A DNA stretch of 64,000 nucleotides from Coriobacteriia bacterium (GCA_030603745.1 JAUVXE010000005.1:1-64000), one strand, 5' to 3'; counted from the stretch's first letter, positions 8,382-18,480 are shown. Notes: generated from the letters alone by a model not told the origin. Numbers and translations are program-made.

Positions 8382-9349
8382 TGCCGGTCGAGCACACGCA
8401 CATCGGGGGCCAGGCGGTCCTCGAAGGGGTCATGATGCGCGGCAAGCACAACTGGGCGGTCGCGATCCGCACGCCGGACGGATCGATCCACGTCGAGGAG
8501 CACGAGCTCAAGACGGCGGTCTCGAAGCGTCCGTGGCTCGGCAAGCCGATCGTGCGCGGCGTGGTGGGACTGTGGGAGTCCCTCGCCCTCGCGATGAAGG
8601 CGTTCGCCATCTCGGCGGAGTGGGCGGGGGAGACCGAGGAGGAGAAGCTCTCCTCCAAGGAGATCGCGCTCTCGATGGCCCTCGGCGTGGCGCTCGCCGT
8701 CGGGTTGTTCATCATCTTGCCGGCGGTCCTCACGAACCTGATGGTGGGTCAGGCGACCGAGCGGCCCTTCACCTGGAACGTCGTCGACGGCCTGCTGCGC
8801 GTGGTGGCCTTCTTCCTCTACATCTGGGCGATCAGCCGCATGCGCGACATCCAGCGGGTCTTCGCCTACCACGGGGCCGAGCACAAGACGATCCACGCCT
8901 ATGAGCGCGGGCTCCCGCTCGACGCCGAGGTCATCCAGCGGCACCAGACCATGCACGTCCGGTGCGGGACCTCCTTCCTGCTCATGGTCATGGTGATCGC
9001 GATCCTCGTGTTCTCGGTGATCCCGGTGCGCACGGTGACCGACCTGCTCGGCACGGACCACCGGCTCGTGACGCTGCTCGTGGCGATCTCCTTCCGCATC
9101 CTGCTCCTCCCGCTCATAGCCGGCCTCGCCTACGAGGTCATCAAGTGGGCGGGCAAGGCGCCCGACAACCCGGTGGTGCGGGTGGTGCTTTGGCCGGGGC
9201 TCCAGCTGCAGCGGATGACCACCCGCGAGCCCGAGGACTCGATGGTCGAGGTGGCCGTGACCGCGATGCAGCGCGTCGTCGACCGCGAACGGCTCGAGGA
9301 CGCCGTCGCCCGTGGCGAGGCATCTCCGGTCCCGGCCACCGCGAGTTAG
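8381..9349 (+). CDS. DUF1385 family membrane protein (YqhQ-like)
   Basis: A 322-residue integral membrane protein of the DUF1385/YqhQ family. The N-terminus carries the family signature GGQAVLEGVMMRGKH, followed by transmembrane segments near 105-130, 140-155, 200-220 and 225-250, and the conserved YHGAEHKTIHAYE and RCGTSF motifs. The family is widespread next to prfA/prmC and rpmE in Gram-positives, as here, but its biochemical role is not established. ATG overlaps the preceding TGA by one base. Confidence 0.9.
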   Translation: MPVEHTHIGGQAVLEGVMMRGKHNWAVAIRTPDGSIHVEEHELKTAVSKRPWLGKPIVRGVVGLWESLALAMKAFAISAEWAGETEEEKLSSKEIALSMALGVALAVGLFIILPAVLTNLMVGQATERPFTWNVVDGLLRVVAFFLYIWAISRMRDIQRVFAYHGAEHKTIHAYERGLPLDAEVIQRHQTMHVRCGTSFLLMVMVIAILVFSVIPVRTVTDLLGTDHRLVTLLVAISFRILLLPLIAGLAYEVIKWAGKAPDNPVVRVVLWPGLQLQRMTTREPEDSMVEVAVTAMQRVVDRERLEDAVARGEASPVPATAS

Positions 9350-9389
9350 CGCCGTTTCGTCGGCGCGCTCTTTGCTCACGGCCTCTCCC

Positions 9390-9902
9390 ATGACACCACT
9401 CATCCATCCAACGCCGACGGTGCCCGAACCCGGGGCCGAGGCTTCCGCCACGCCCCTGGCAGGCTCGATCGGCCGGGGTGAACGACTCCAGCTCGTGCTG
9501 GCCGGCGTACTCTGGGCCGTCGCGGCGGTCATCCTCGCCAGCCGCGGGGTGAGCTGGCTGCTGCCGCTCGCGTCCTGGCCGGCGCTGCTTCTCGGCGGGA
9601 TCGCTCTCGGCGCGCTCAAGGCCCGCTACATCCTGCGGCCGGTCGCGCGCAAGGTGATCGAGCGCATCCGGGACCGCGGTCCGGCGGCTCCCGTCGCGGG
9701 CTTCCTGTCGATCCGCTCGTGGGTCGTGGTGGTGCTCATGATGGCGGGCGGCCATGCGCTGCGCCTGACCGCCGCGCCGCGCCCCGTCCTCGGCGTGCTC
9801 TACGTCGCCATCGCCTCGGCGTTGCTGATCGCGAGCCGTGCCTACTGGCGTGTCCATGCCTACGGCTGGAGCGAGATCGAGGTCGCCGCAGCGCGTCGCT
9901 GA
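9390..9902 (+). CDS. Hypothetical membrane protein
   Basis: A 170-residue protein with a Pro/Thr-rich N-terminus and about four transmembrane segments (roughly 33-51, 55-72, 103-122, 128-144) in helical-hairpin spacing, ending in a basic tail. I do not recognise the family. No Shine-Dalgarno sequence precedes the ATG at 9390; a GTG at 9420 or a leaderless start are alternatives. It sits alone between the DUF1385 gene and prfA, and codon use is like its neighbours. Confidence 0.55.
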   Translation: MTPLIHPTPTVPEPGAEASATPLAGSIGRGERLQLVLAGVLWAVAAVILASRGVSWLLPLASWPALLLGGIALGALKARYILRPVARKVIERIRDRGPAAPVAGFLSIRSWVVVVLMMAGGHALRLTAAPRPVLGVLYVAIASALLIASRAYWRVHAYGWSEIEVAAARR

Positions 9903-9904
9903 CG

Positions 9905-9913
9905 TGCTACGCT
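9905..9913 (+). promoter_or_regulatory. Possible extended -10 promoter of prfA
   Basis: TGCTACGCT at 9905-9913, immediately after the preceding stop codon, resembles the extended -10 elements before rpmE and thyX. The -35 region is unconvincing. Confidence 0.35.
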
Positions 9914-9953
9914 TGAGGCCGGAACCGACCACTTCGCGAGGAGCCCTTCCCTG

Positions 9954-11021
9954 ATGCGTGACAAGCTCCAGTCCATACTCGACTCCTACGAGGAGATGAC
10001 CGGCCGCCTCGGCGATCCGGCGCTCCTCGCCGACCAGCGTGCCTACTCCGCGCTCGCCCGCGAGCACGCGTCGCTCGCCCCGCTCATCGCCAAGATCGGC
10101 GAGTACTTCTCGGTGCTCGACGGGATCTCGGATGCCGAGGAGATCGTCGAGGCCGAGGCCGACGCAGAGATGCGCGAGCTCGCGAAAGAGGAGCTTGCGC
10201 TGCTCCGCGTCCGCAAACCGGTGCTCGAGGACGAGCTCAAGGTCATGATGCTGCCGAGCGACCCGAACGACGAGAAGAACGTCATCGTCGAGATCCGTGC
10301 GGGTGCGGGCGGTGACGAGGCCGGACTGTTCGCGGGCGACCTGTACCGCATGTACACTCGCTACGCGGAGAGCCAGCGGTGGAAGGTCGAGGAGATCGAC
10401 GCCTCCGAGAACGAGGTCGGCGGCTTCAAAGAGGTCTCGTTCATGGTGAAGGGCAAGGGTGTCTACTCGCGCCTTAAGTTCGAGTCGGGGGTGCACCGCG
10501 TGCAGCGGATCCCCGCCACCGAGTCCGGCGGGCGCATCCACACCTCCACGGCGACCGTCGCGGTCCTCCCGGAAGCCGAGGACGTCGAGGTCGTCATCGA
10601 CCAGAACGATCTGCGCATCGACGTCTACCGGTCGAGCGGTCCGGGCGGCCAGTCGGTCAACACGACCGACTCCGCGGTCCGCATCACGCACCTGCCCACC
10701 GGGCTCGTGGTCCAGTCGCAGAACCAGAAATCGCAGCTGCAGAACCGCGAGAACGCGATGCGGGTGCTGCGCGCGCGTCTCTACGAGCTCGAGCTCGAGC
10801 GCCGGCAGGCCGAGCTCGGCGAGGCGCGCAGGAGCCAGATCGGGTCCGGCGGCCGTTCCGAGAAGATCAGGACCTACAACTTCCCCCAGGACCGGCTGAC
10901 CGACCACCGGATCGGGCTCACCGTGCACAACCTCCCCGCGATCCTGATGGGTGAGATCGGGCCGGTGATCGACGCGCTCGCGGCGGCGGACCGGGCCCAG
11001 CGCCTGGCGGCGGTGGTCTAG
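9954..11021 (+). CDS. prfA: Peptide chain release factor 1
   Basis: A 355-residue class I release factor that ends translation at UAA and UAG. The GGQ tripeptide is in [10 protein letters not shown]. The stop-codon selectivity motif is PAT (in RIPATESGG), the RF1 form, rather than the SPF motif of RF2. The N-terminal helical domain (1-~100) and the [11 protein letters not shown] helix are in their usual places. GAGGAG lies 11 bases before the ATG. Directly followed, with no gap, by prmC, which methylates the glutamine of GGQ. Confidence 0.95.
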   Translation: MRDKLQSILDSYEEMTGRLGDPALLADQRAYSALAREHASLAPLIAKIGEYFSVLDGISDAEEIVEAEADAEMRELAKEELALLRVRKPVLEDELKVMMLPSDPNDEKNVIVEIRAGAGGDEAGLFAGDLYRMYTRYAESQRWKVEEIDASENEVGGFKEVSFMVKGKGVYSRLKFESGVHRVQRIPATESGGRIHTSTATVAVLPEAEDVEVVIDQNDLRIDVYRSSGPGGQSVNTTDSAVRITHLPTGLVVQSQNQKSQLQNRENAMRVLRARLYELELERRQAELGEARRSQIGSGGRSEKIRTYNFPQDRLTDHRIGLTVHNLPAILMGEIGPVIDALAAADRAQRLAAVV

Positions 11022-11888
11022 ATGGCCGAGCGCGTCTGGACGGTCCGAGACGCGCTCGACTGGACGGCGGGCTACTTCGAGCGGGAAGGCGTCGACGCGC
11101 CGCGACGCTCCGCTGAGTGGCTGCTCTCCGCCGCGACCGGGCTCTCCCGGGTCGAGCTCTACGCGTATCACGACCGCCCGCTGGCCGAGGACGAGCGCGC
11201 CACCCTCCGCGAGGGCGTGCGCCGCCGGGCGGCCGGCGAGCCGCTCCAGTACGTGACCGGCGAGATGCCCTTCCGCCACATCGTCGTACACGTCCGCCCG
11301 GGCGTGTTCATCCCGCGACCCGAGACCGAGGTCCTCGTCGACGTCGGCCTCGCGGCCATCGAAGGTATCGAGAAGCCGGTCGTGCTCGACCTGTGCACCG
11401 GGTCGGGCTGCGTCGCGTGCGCGATCGCGACCGAGCACCCCGGCGCCACCGTCTGCGCGACCGAGCTCTCGGCGGGCTCCGCCGAGGTCGCCCGGGCCAA
11501 CACCGCCCGGCTCGGGGTCGCCGAACGGCTCGCGGTGATCGAGGGAGACCTCTTCGGCGGTGTTCCTGAGACACTGAAGGGGAGTGTCGATCTCGTGATC
11601 TCCAACCCGCCCTACGTCCCCACCGCCGATCTGCCCGATCTGCCCGCCGAGGTGCTTGGGTTCGAGCCGCGCCTCGCACTCGACGGCGGGCCGGACGGGC
11701 TCGACGTCGCCCGGCGGATCATGACCGGCGCGCTCGAGTGGCTCAGGCCGGGAGGCGTGCTCGCGCTCGAACTCGATGAGGGTCGTGTGGAGGCCGCGTG
11801 CGCAGGAGCTCAAGAGTGGTATCAAGAAGTAGGAGTCATACGGGATCTCGCCGGACGCGGGAGGATCGTGACCGGCAGGAGACCGTGA
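11022..11888 (+). CDS. prmC: Release factor glutamine methyltransferase PrmC
   Basis: A 288-residue SAM-dependent methyltransferase that N5-methylates the GGQ glutamine of release factors. An N-terminal helical release-factor-binding domain (1-~85) is followed by a Rossmann methyltransferase with motif I VLDLCTGSGCVA and the catalytic NPPY motif in VISNPPYVP. It starts immediately after the prfA stop, the usual arrangement, so the pair is co-expressed. Confidence 0.92.
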   Translation: MAERVWTVRDALDWTAGYFEREGVDAPRRSAEWLLSAATGLSRVELYAYHDRPLAEDERATLREGVRRRAAGEPLQYVTGEMPFRHIVVHVRPGVFIPRPETEVLVDVGLAAIEGIEKPVVLDLCTGSGCVACAIATEHPGATVCATELSAGSAEVARANTARLGVAERLAVIEGDLFGGVPETLKGSVDLVISNPPYVPTADLPDLPAEVLGFEPRLALDGGPDGLDVARRIMTGALEWLRPGGVLALELDEGRVEAACAGAQEWYQEVGVIRDLAGRGRIVTGRRP

Positions 11889-11934
11889 AGTCCGTCAGGC
11901 CAGGGCAGTCCCTATCGAACGGAGGCGGATCGCG

Positions 11935-12576
11935 ATGAGCAAAGTGTTCCACATCGACCCGGAGAAGCCCTCAGCGGAAGTGATAAATCTCGCCGCCACG
12001 GTACTTCGTGACGGCGGGATCGTCGTCTTCCCCACGGAGACCGTGTACGGCATCGGGGCCGCCGCGCACTCGTGCTTCGGCCCCCACGAGATCTTCGACA
12101 TCAAGGTCCGGCCTCTCGACAAACCTCTGCCCTGGCTCGTCGAGGACGAGGACGCGCTCGACATCTACGGAGTCGACGTCCCCGATTTCGCGCACAACCT
12201 CGCGAAGGCGTTCTGGCCCGGCGCCCTCACCCTCGTGGTGAAGGCGTCGGACGCGGTCGGCAAGGACTTCCGTGCCGAGGACGGCACCGTGGGCCTCAGG
12301 AGCCCCGCCCACGAGGTCGTCATGGAGCTCATCCAGGCGTCGGGCGGTCCCATCATCGCCACCTCGGCCAACACCGCCGGCATGCCGGCCCCCGGTGACT
12401 TCGAGGAGGTCGAGGAGCGGATCATCGCCGCCGCCGACGTCGCCCTCGACGGTGGCGAGACCGAGCATCGCACCGCCTCCACCGTGGTCGACTGCACGGG
12501 CGAGGAGCCCCGCATCATCCGAGAAGGCGCGATCCCGGTCGACCAGATCATGGCCGCCGCGCGCGGCGGCGTCTAG
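11935..12576 (+). CDS. tsaC: L-threonylcarbamoyladenylate synthase (Sua5/YwlC/TsaC)
   Basis: A 213-residue enzyme that makes threonylcarbamoyl-AMP for the t6A37 modification of tRNAs reading ANN codons. Single YrdC domain: FPTETVYGIGA near residue 30, the KVRPLDKPLP nucleotide-binding segment near 58, and TSANTAG near 140. It lacks the extra Sua5 C-terminal domain. GGAGG precedes the ATG by about ten bases. It follows prmC in the usual Gram-positive order. Confidence 0.9.
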   Translation: MSKVFHIDPEKPSAEVINLAATVLRDGGIVVFPTETVYGIGAAAHSCFGPHEIFDIKVRPLDKPLPWLVEDEDALDIYGVDVPDFAHNLAKAFWPGALTLVVKASDAVGKDFRAEDGTVGLRSPAHEVVMELIQASGGPIIATSANTAGMPAPGDFEEVEERIIAAADVALDGGETEHRTASTVVDCTGEEPRIIREGAIPVDQIMAAARGGV

Positions 12577-12600
12577 CGTCCCACGGTCCGTGCGGAGGCG

Positions 12601-12629
12601 GGGACACCGCTCCCGCGCTGGTATACAAT
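12601..12629 (+). promoter_or_regulatory. Predicted promoter of rpiB
   Basis: GGGACA at 12601-12606 and TACAAT at 12624-12629 with a 17-base spacer, placed about 58 bases before the rpiB ATG. The -35 matches the consensus at four of six positions, the -10 at five of six. Confidence 0.4.
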
Positions 12630-12687
12630 CGGCGGTGGCGCTCACCGGTGCCACCGCCGAGCCGTCCCCGCCCGAAAGGACCTCCGT

Positions 12688-13134
12688 ATGCGTATCTCAA
12701 TCGGCAGCGACCATGCCGGGTTCGAGATGAAGGAGAAGCTCGAGGAGCACCTTCGCGACCTGGGTCACGACGTCCTCGACGTGGGCACGCACGACGGCGA
12801 CTCCGTCGACTATCCCGACCTCGCCGCCGAGGTCGCCCGATCGGTCGCGGCGGGGGAGGCGGAGCGCGGCGTGCTCGTCTGCGGGTCGGGTATCGGCGTC
12901 GCGATCGCCGCGAACAAGATCGACGGGGTGCGCGCCGCCAACGTCACCGACCCGGAGATGGCGCGCATGTCGCGGCTCCACAACGACGCGAACATCGTGA
13001 CCATGGGAGGCCGCTACCTTCCCGAAGAGCTCGCCCGCGAGATCGTCGACGCCTTTCTCGAGACGTCCTTCGAGGGCGGCAGGCATCAGCGCCGCATCGA
13101 CAAGATCACCGCGCTCGAGCGAGAGCGCTCCTGA
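12688..13134 (+). CDS. rpiB: Ribose-5-phosphate isomerase B
   Basis: A 148-residue RpiB/LacAB family isomerase that interconverts ribose 5-phosphate and ribulose 5-phosphate. Signature elements are [11 protein letters not shown] at the start, the catalytic cysteine in VLVCGSGIG, and the [19 protein letters not shown] stretch. An AAAGGA ribosome site precedes the ATG. It is adjacent to glyA and upp, as in many Firmicutes and Coriobacteria. Confidence 0.94.
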   Translation: MRISIGSDHAGFEMKEKLEEHLRDLGHDVLDVGTHDGDSVDYPDLAAEVARSVAAGEAERGVLVCGSGIGVAIAANKIDGVRAANVTDPEMARMSRLHNDANIVTMGGRYLPEELAREIVDAFLETSFEGGRHQRRIDKITALERERS

Positions 13135-13207
13135 CGCGCCAGGCCCCGCGACGACGGTCAAGACAGTGGCGCTCCGCGCCGCGTGGACAGAAGGGAACGA
13201 CGACCAC

Positions 13208-14455
13208 ATGGCCCTCACTCACATCCCCGGCTTCGACCCCGAGGTCGCAGAGGCCCTCGACGCCGAGCTGCGGCGCCAGCGCGACACCATCGAGCTGATC
13301 GCGTCCGAGAACTTCACCTCGGTCCGCGTCCTCGAGGCCGCGGGTACCGTCCTCACCAACAAGTACGCCGAGGGGTACCCCGGCAAGCGGTACTACGGCG
13401 GTTGCGAGAAGGTCGATATCGTCGAGAACCTCGCCCGCGACCGGGCCAAGGAGCTCTTCGGCGCCGAGTACGCCAACGTGCAGCCGCATGCCGGCGCGCA
13501 GGCCAACATGGCCGTCTACTTCGCGATGCTCGACCCCGGCGACACCATCCTCGGCATGAACCTCGCGCACGGCGGCCACCTGACCCACGGCTCGCCGGTG
13601 AACTTCTCGGGCAAGCTCTACGACATCGTGCCCTACGGGCTCGACCCCGAGACCGAGACGATCGACTACGACGAGGTCGCCCGCCTGGCGCACGAGGCCC
13701 GGCCGAAGATGATCGTCGCCGGCGCGAGCGCGTACCCGCGCGCCATCGACTTCGAGCGTTTCCGTGCGATCGCCGACGAGGTGGGCGCCTACCTCATGGT
13801 CGACATGGCCCACATCGCCGGACTCGTGGCGACCGGGGCGCACCCGTCGCCGGTCCCCCACGCGCACTTCGTGACCTCGACGAGCCACAAGACGCTTCGC
13901 GGTCCGCGCTCGGGCTTCATCCTGTGCAAGGAGGAGTTCGGCCCCGCCATCGACAAGGCGGTGTTCCCGGGGATGCAGGGTGGCCCGCTCATGCACATCA
14001 TCGCGGCCAAGGCCGTCGCGTTCCGCGAGGCGATGCAGCCCGAGTTCGCCTCCTACATCGACCAGGTGGTCGTGAACGCCAAGGCGATGGGGGCGGCGAT
14101 GGACGAGTGCGGACTGCGCCTCGTCTCCGGAGGCACCGACAACCACCTGCTCCTCGTCGACCTCACCCCTGCCGGCATCACCGGCAAGGACGCCGAGGCG
14201 CTCCTCGAGGAGGTCGGGATCACCGTCAACAAGAACTCGATCCCCAACGACAAGGAGAGCCCCTTCGTCACGAGCGGCATCCGGGTCGGATCACCCGCGA
14301 TGACCACCCGCGGCTTCACCGAAGGCGAGGCGCACACGGTCGGCTGCCTCATGGCGAACGCGATCTTCCACCGCGACGACGAGCAGCGTCTCGCCGACAT
14401 CGCGGCCCAGGTATCGACGATGCTCGCCGCCCACCCGCTGTACCCTGAGCTGTAG
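13208..14455 (+). CDS. glyA: Serine hydroxymethyltransferase
   Basis: A 415-residue PLP enzyme that interconverts serine and glycine and charges tetrahydrofolate, supplying one-carbon units to ThyX and purine synthesis. Landmarks: LIASENF near 30, [24 protein letters not shown], and the PLP lysine in [14 protein letters not shown]. The ATG at 13208 with an AGAAGGGA site about nine bases upstream is preferred to an upstream in-frame GTG, because the protein then starts just before the canonical first helix. Length is standard. Confidence 0.96.
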   Translation: MALTHIPGFDPEVAEALDAELRRQRDTIELIASENFTSVRVLEAAGTVLTNKYAEGYPGKRYYGGCEKVDIVENLARDRAKELFGAEYANVQPHAGAQANMAVYFAMLDPGDTILGMNLAHGGHLTHGSPVNFSGKLYDIVPYGLDPETETIDYDEVARLAHEARPKMIVAGASAYPRAIDFERFRAIADEVGAYLMVDMAHIAGLVATGAHPSPVPHAHFVTSTSHKTLRGPRSGFILCKEEFGPAIDKAVFPGMQGGPLMHIIAAKAVAFREAMQPEFASYIDQVVVNAKAMGAAMDECGLRLVSGGTDNHLLLVDLTPAGITGKDAEALLEEVGITVNKNSIPNDKESPFVTSGIRVGSPAMTTRGFTEGEAHTVGCLMANAIFHRDDEQRLADIAAQVSTMLAAHPLYPEL

Positions 14456-14469
14456 CGTCCTGACCGAAC

Positions 14470-14485
14470 GGGACCCGCGGGTCCC
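14470..14485. repeat. 16-bp perfect palindrome between glyA and upp
   Basis: GGGACCCGCGGGTCCC is a perfect inverted repeat 14 bases after the glyA stop. It has no U-tract, so it may be an mRNA-stabilising or weak termination hairpin or a protein site. The same GGGACCC/GGGTCCC arms recur before atpE (18183-18201). Confidence 0.5.
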
Positions 14486-14515
14486 GACACGACTCGACCG
14501 GAGGTGTCGCGCCCG

Positions 14516-15169
14516 ATGTCGTCAGCACACCGAGTTGACCACCCCAACGTGGTGGTCATGGATCACCCGCTCATCCAGCACAAGCTCTCGATCCTGCGTG
14601 ACGTCGACACTGGCGCCAAAGAGTTCCGTGAGCTCGTCAAGGAGCTCGCGACCCTGATGGCGTACGAGGCCACGCGCGACTTCCAGCTCGCCGAGACCAC
14701 GGTGACCACGCCGATCACCGAGACCACGACCTACGTGCTCGCGGGCAAGAAGGTCGCGGTCATCCCGATCCTGCGGGCGGGCCTCGGCATGGTGGAGGGC
14801 ATCCTCCAACTCATCCCCGCGGCGAAGGTCGGGCATGTCGGGCTCTATCGCGACCCGGAGACCCTCGAGCCCGTCGAGTACTACTGCAAGCTTCCCGAGG
14901 ACATCGGCGAGCGGGACATCCTCATCGTCGATCCGATGCTCGCGACCGGCGGTTCGGCCGCGGCCGCCGTGCAGTTCCTGCGCGACAAGGGCGCCAAGGC
15001 GATCAACCTGCTCGTGCTCATCGCCGCGCCCGAGGGCATCGAGGAGGTCGTGCGCACCTGTGAGGACGTCCGCATCTACACGTGCGCCGTCGACAGCCAC
15101 CTCGACGACCACGCCTACATCGTGCCGGGTCTCGGCGACGCGGGCGACCGGCTCTTCGGCACCAAGTAG
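14516..15169 (+). CDS. upp: Uracil phosphoribosyltransferase
   Basis: A 217-residue enzyme that converts uracil and PRPP to UMP in pyrimidine salvage. It has [15 protein letters not shown] near the start, the [11 protein letters not shown] segment, the PRPP-binding loop [11 protein letters not shown] and a C-terminal [13 protein letters not shown] uracil-binding region. GGAGGTG lies nine bases before the ATG at 14516; the GTG at 14504 is part of that site and less likely as a start. Confidence 0.96.
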   Translation: MSSAHRVDHPNVVVMDHPLIQHKLSILRDVDTGAKEFRELVKELATLMAYEATRDFQLAETTVTTPITETTTYVLAGKKVAVIPILRAGLGMVEGILQLIPAAKVGHVGLYRDPETLEPVEYYCKLPEDIGERDILIVDPMLATGGSAAAAVQFLRDKGAKAINLLVLIAAPEGIEEVVRTCEDVRIYTCAVDSHLDDHAYIVPGLGDAGDRLFGTK

Positions 15170-15182
15170 GCCGGGGGAGGCC

Positions 15183-15635
15183 ATGCCACGCCCGTCTTGG
15201 GACGAGTACTTCATGCAGATCGCGACCCAGGTCTCGGGGCGCTCCACCTGCCTGCGCCGCCAGACCGGGGCGGTGCTCGTCAAGGACCGCCGCATCCTCG
15301 CGACCGGCTACAACGGCACGCCGGCGGGGCTGCGGCACTGCGAGGAGGTCGGCTGCCTGCGCGAGCAGCGCCGGATCGCCTCGGGCAGCCATCACGAGCT
15401 CTGCCGGGGCATCCACGCCGAGCAGAACGCCGTGATCCAGGCCGCGAGGCACGGCATCTCCATCGACGGCTCGGTCATATACACCACCCATCAGCCGTGC
15501 GTGCTCTGCGCCAAGATCCTCATCAACGCCGGCGTCGTCGACATCGCCTTCCGTGATCCCTATCCCGACCCGCTCTCCGAGGAGCTCCTCGGAGAGGCGG
15601 GCATCGCGCCGCGACGCGTGACCGGGGGCGCGTAG
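15183..15635 (+). CDS. comEB: Deoxycytidylate deaminase (ComEB-like)
   Basis: A 150-residue zinc-dependent deaminase that converts dCMP to dUMP, feeding ThyX. Zinc and catalytic residues are in HAEQNA and PCVLC; an additional Cys/His-containing insertion ([19 protein letters not shown]) fits the dCMP deaminase group, which binds a second zinc. GGGGGAGG precedes the ATG. It is three bases from wecA and 13 from upp, so these three probably share a transcript. Confidence 0.9.
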   Translation: MPRPSWDEYFMQIATQVSGRSTCLRRQTGAVLVKDRRILATGYNGTPAGLRHCEEVGCLREQRRIASGSHHELCRGIHAEQNAVIQAARHGISIDGSVIYTTHQPCVLCAKILINAGVVDIAFRDPYPDPLSEELLGEAGIAPRRVTGGA

Positions 15636-15637
15636 GC

Positions 15638-16741
15638 GTGGGAACCGGTCAGGTCTTCGCACTCGTCGCCGTCGCGGCCGTGGTCACCCTCGTGACCACC
15701 CCGCTCGTCCGGGCGCTCTCGCTGCGCTTCGGCCTCGTCGACCAGCCGGGCGGCCGCAAGGTGCACACCGCGGCGATCCCTCGCCTCGGCGGGGTCGGGA
15801 TCGTGCTCGGCTTCGTCGCGGCGCTCGGCCTGCAGCTGGCGGGCGAGCTCTACTTCGGCTGGCCCGGTTCGCTCGCCGAGGGGAGGGCGCCGGTGATCGG
15901 GTGTCTCGCCGGCCTCGCGATCGTCTTCATCGTCGGCCTGGTCGACGACGTCGTCACCCTGAACGCCGGGCCCAAGCTGATCGGGCAGATCACCGGCGCG
16001 GTCGTCGTGGTGCTCTCCGGCGTGAGCATCGACTTCGTGGGAAGCCCGTTCGGGGGGCTCATCCTGCTCGGCCTGCTGAGCGTGCCGGTCACCGTGGTCT
16101 ACATCGTCGCGTTCACCAACGTCATCAACCTCATCGACGGCCTCGACGGCCTCGCCTCCGGCGTCACCGCTATCGCGGCGATCTCCCTGCTCGTGCTCGC
16201 GCTGCAGAGCAACCAGCCGGAGGCCGCCCTCTTCGCCGCGGCGCTCATCGGGGCGTGCCTCGGCTTCCTGCGGCACAACTTCCACCCGGCGAGCATCTTC
16301 ATGGGAGACTCGGGCTCGATGTTCCTCGGGTTCGCGCTCGCGACGATCTCGCTCCTCGGCATCATGAAGTCGGTCGCCGCGATCGCGCTCGCGGTGCCGC
16401 TGATGATCCTCGGCGTGCCGATCTTCGACACCGCCTCGGCGATCGTGCGCCGCATGCTCCATAAGCGCCCGATCCAGGAGGCCGACAAGGGGCACATCCA
16501 CCACCGGTTGCTCGGCCGGGGCTTCGGCCAGCGCCAGACGGTGCTGATCATCTACGTATGGTCGGCGGCGCTCTCGGTGGGGGGGTACGCCATGCGCTGG
16601 GCGGCCACCCCGGTCAAGCTCTTCTCCTTCGCGGTGCTCGCGGTGCTGACCGCGGTGATGGCGTACTGGCTCGGCCTGTTCGAGGCGGCCCACCATCACG
16701 CCGAAGAGGACACGCCGGCGCTCGAAACGGGCGCGGACTGA
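15638..16741 (+). CDS. wecA: Undecaprenyl-phosphate sugar-1-phosphate transferase (WecA/TagO family)
   Basis: A 367-residue polytopic membrane enzyme, with about eleven transmembrane segments, that transfers a HexNAc-1-phosphate (usually GlcNAc) from UDP-sugar to undecaprenyl phosphate, starting a wall polymer. Family motifs: PGGRKVHTAAIPRLGG near 30, the catalytic FVVGLVDD-type acidic loop (here FIVGLVDDVVTL), NVINLIDGLDGLASG, FMGDSGSMFLG and HIHHRLLGRG. GTG start, three bases after comEB. It is the only sugar-phosphate priming enzyme in the window and could start the polymer built by the 25.8-51.5 kb island. Confidence 0.92.
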   Translation: MGTGQVFALVAVAAVVTLVTTPLVRALSLRFGLVDQPGGRKVHTAAIPRLGGVGIVLGFVAALGLQLAGELYFGWPGSLAEGRAPVIGCLAGLAIVFIVGLVDDVVTLNAGPKLIGQITGAVVVVLSGVSIDFVGSPFGGLILLGLLSVPVTVVYIVAFTNVINLIDGLDGLASGVTAIAAISLLVLALQSNQPEAALFAAALIGACLGFLRHNFHPASIFMGDSGSMFLGFALATISLLGIMKSVAAIALAVPLMILGVPIFDTASAIVRRMLHKRPIQEADKGHIHHRLLGRGFGQRQTVLIIYVWSAALSVGGYAMRWAATPVKLFSFAVLAVLTAVMAYWLGLFEAAHHHAEEDTPALETGAD

Positions 16742-16791
16742 CGCGTCCCGGCCGGGTGGTGGGCACCGCCCGCCGACCGTCGGCCATGTGC

Positions 16792-16820
16792 TTGTTACAC
16801 GGATGGGGTTCGTGTACGAT
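16792..16820 (+). promoter_or_regulatory. Predicted promoter of the atp operon
   Basis: TTGTTA at 16792-16797, 17-base spacer, TACGAT at 16815-16820, in the 237-base gap after wecA. It would give a leader of about 150 bases before atpI; I see no other gene in this gap. Confidence 0.5.
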
Positions 16821-16978
16821 GGGCACGCTTTCCGAGACCCCCGGCCGGAAACGCGATCCGTGACGCACCGGACCCCGGTCCGGCCAGGCGCCGCGCAGGT
16901 CGCTTCGGTACCGCCTCTGACCGGGACGTCTCACGCTGGCATGTCCGGTTCCGATGAGTACTCCCGGAGGGGTCCGCT

Positions 16979-17308
16979 CTGTCCCCAGCACTCGTCGATA
17001 CTCCGCTCGCGCTGCTCGCCAACCCGGTCGTGGCGGCACTCCTCGGCATCGGCCTCGGTGCCGTGCTGCTGCTCATCTCCCGGGCGAGCTTCAAGGCGTT
17101 CACCCCGGAGAACCCCGAGGCGGGTCTCGTCTACGCGGCGGTCGCGCTCGCGGTCCGCATGGTCCTCGCGGGCGTGGCGCTCGTCGCCTACAACTACTTC
17201 GTCAGGGATGGATTCCTGCCGTTCGCCATCGGTCTGGCGGGCGGCTTCTTCGTGCTCTACACCGTCGAGTTGGTCAGGTACGGGAAGGTCTTGTCCCGGT
17301 CCCGGTAA
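16979..17308 (+). CDS. atpI: ATP synthase subunit I (AtpI-like), possible CTG start
   Basis: A membrane protein of about 109 residues with three to four hydrophobic segments, directly ahead of atpB, the usual place for AtpI, an assembly factor for the c-ring. The only in-frame standard start is a GTG at 17030, which has no ribosome site and would cut into the first transmembrane segment. A GGAGG at 16966-16970 instead points to the CTG at 16979, giving an N-terminus SPALVDTPLALLANPVV that completes the first helix. I therefore give the CTG start, but it needs proof. Family assignment rests on position and topology more than on sequence motifs. Confidence 0.6.
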   Translation: MSPALVDTPLALLANPVVAALLGIGLGAVLLLISRASFKAFTPENPEAGLVYAAVALAVRMVLAGVALVAYNYFVRDGFLPFAIGLAGGFFVLYTVELVRYGKVLSRSR

Positions 17309-17324
17309 AGGAGGAAGGAACCGC

Positions 17325-18131
17325 GTGGAAGGCTTCGGTGAAAAGCTCGCGTCAAAGCTCCACCACTACTCGGTGTTGCCGTTCGAGGACACCTACGGAA
17401 CGGTGGAGGCGCTCGACCCGTTCGTGCTCACGAACTACACGTTCTTCCTGATCATCGCGTTCGTGGTCACGCTCGCGTTCTTCCTCGTCGCTGCGAAGAA
17501 GGTGAACCTCGTCCCCAAGGGCATCGGCAACGTCGCCGAGGCGGGCTACGACTTCATCCGCAACCTGTGCATCGACAACATGGGCAAGGAGGGGGCGAAG
17601 TACGCGCCGTTCATCGGGACGCTCTTCTTCTTCATCCTCTTCAACAACGTCATCGGCCTCATCCCGGGCTCGCTGCCGGGCACCGGCTCGATCGGCGTGA
17701 CCGCGACGTGGGCCGTCATGGTCTTCATCGTCTACAACGCGATCGGGTTCCGGAAGAACGGCTTCATCGGCTACCTCAAGAGCTTCGTCCCGAGCGGTGT
17801 CCGTGAGATGGGCCCCGGCGGCCGCTACACGCTCGGGCCGTTCATCTTCGTGCTCGAGATCGTGGGCCACTTCCTGAGGCCGCTCACGCTGGCCGTCCGT
17901 CTCTACGCCAACATGTTCGCCGGCGGCATCATCCTCGGCATCTTCGGCATCTTCATGATCCTCGGCGCCAAGCAGCTCGGCGCCCTCGGGATCACGATGA
18001 CCGGCTTCGGCCTGCTGATGCTGATCATCATGTACGGCTTCAAGGTGTTCGTGGCGTTCATCCAGGCGTACGTGTTCGCGATCCTCACCTCCGTCTACAT
18101 CGGTGGGGCGCTGCACGCCTCGGATCACTAG
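17325..18131 (+). CDS. atpB: F0F1 ATP synthase subunit a
   Basis: A 268-residue membrane subunit that forms the two proton half-channels of F0. The essential arginine lies in TLAVRLYANMFAGG, and the FILFNNVIGLIPG and IQAYVFAILTSVYIGG helices are typical. It starts at a GTG with AAAGGAGG eight to nine bases upstream; in-frame frames further upstream overlap atpI and are not used. A 90-base gap with two hairpins separates it from atpE. Confidence 0.95.
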   Translation: MEGFGEKLASKLHHYSVLPFEDTYGTVEALDPFVLTNYTFFLIIAFVVTLAFFLVAAKKVNLVPKGIGNVAEAGYDFIRNLCIDNMGKEGAKYAPFIGTLFFFILFNNVIGLIPGSLPGTGSIGVTATWAVMVFIVYNAIGFRKNGFIGYLKSFVPSGVREMGPGGRYTLGPFIFVLEIVGHFLRPLTLAVRLYANMFAGGIILGIFGIFMILGAKQLGALGITMTGFGLLMLIIMYGFKVFVAFIQAYVFAILTSVYIGGALHASDH

Positions 18132-18443
<312 letters not shown>

Positions 18444-18480
18444 GCGGCCCCCGACCCGCACGAGTGGAGGTAGTAGACCC

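Noticed and set aside
9141-11825. A very long minus-strand open frame opposite prfA and prmC
   Set aside because: It mirrors the plus-strand codon pattern of two certain genes; such antisense frames are expected at this GC content and the protein has no recognisable domain.
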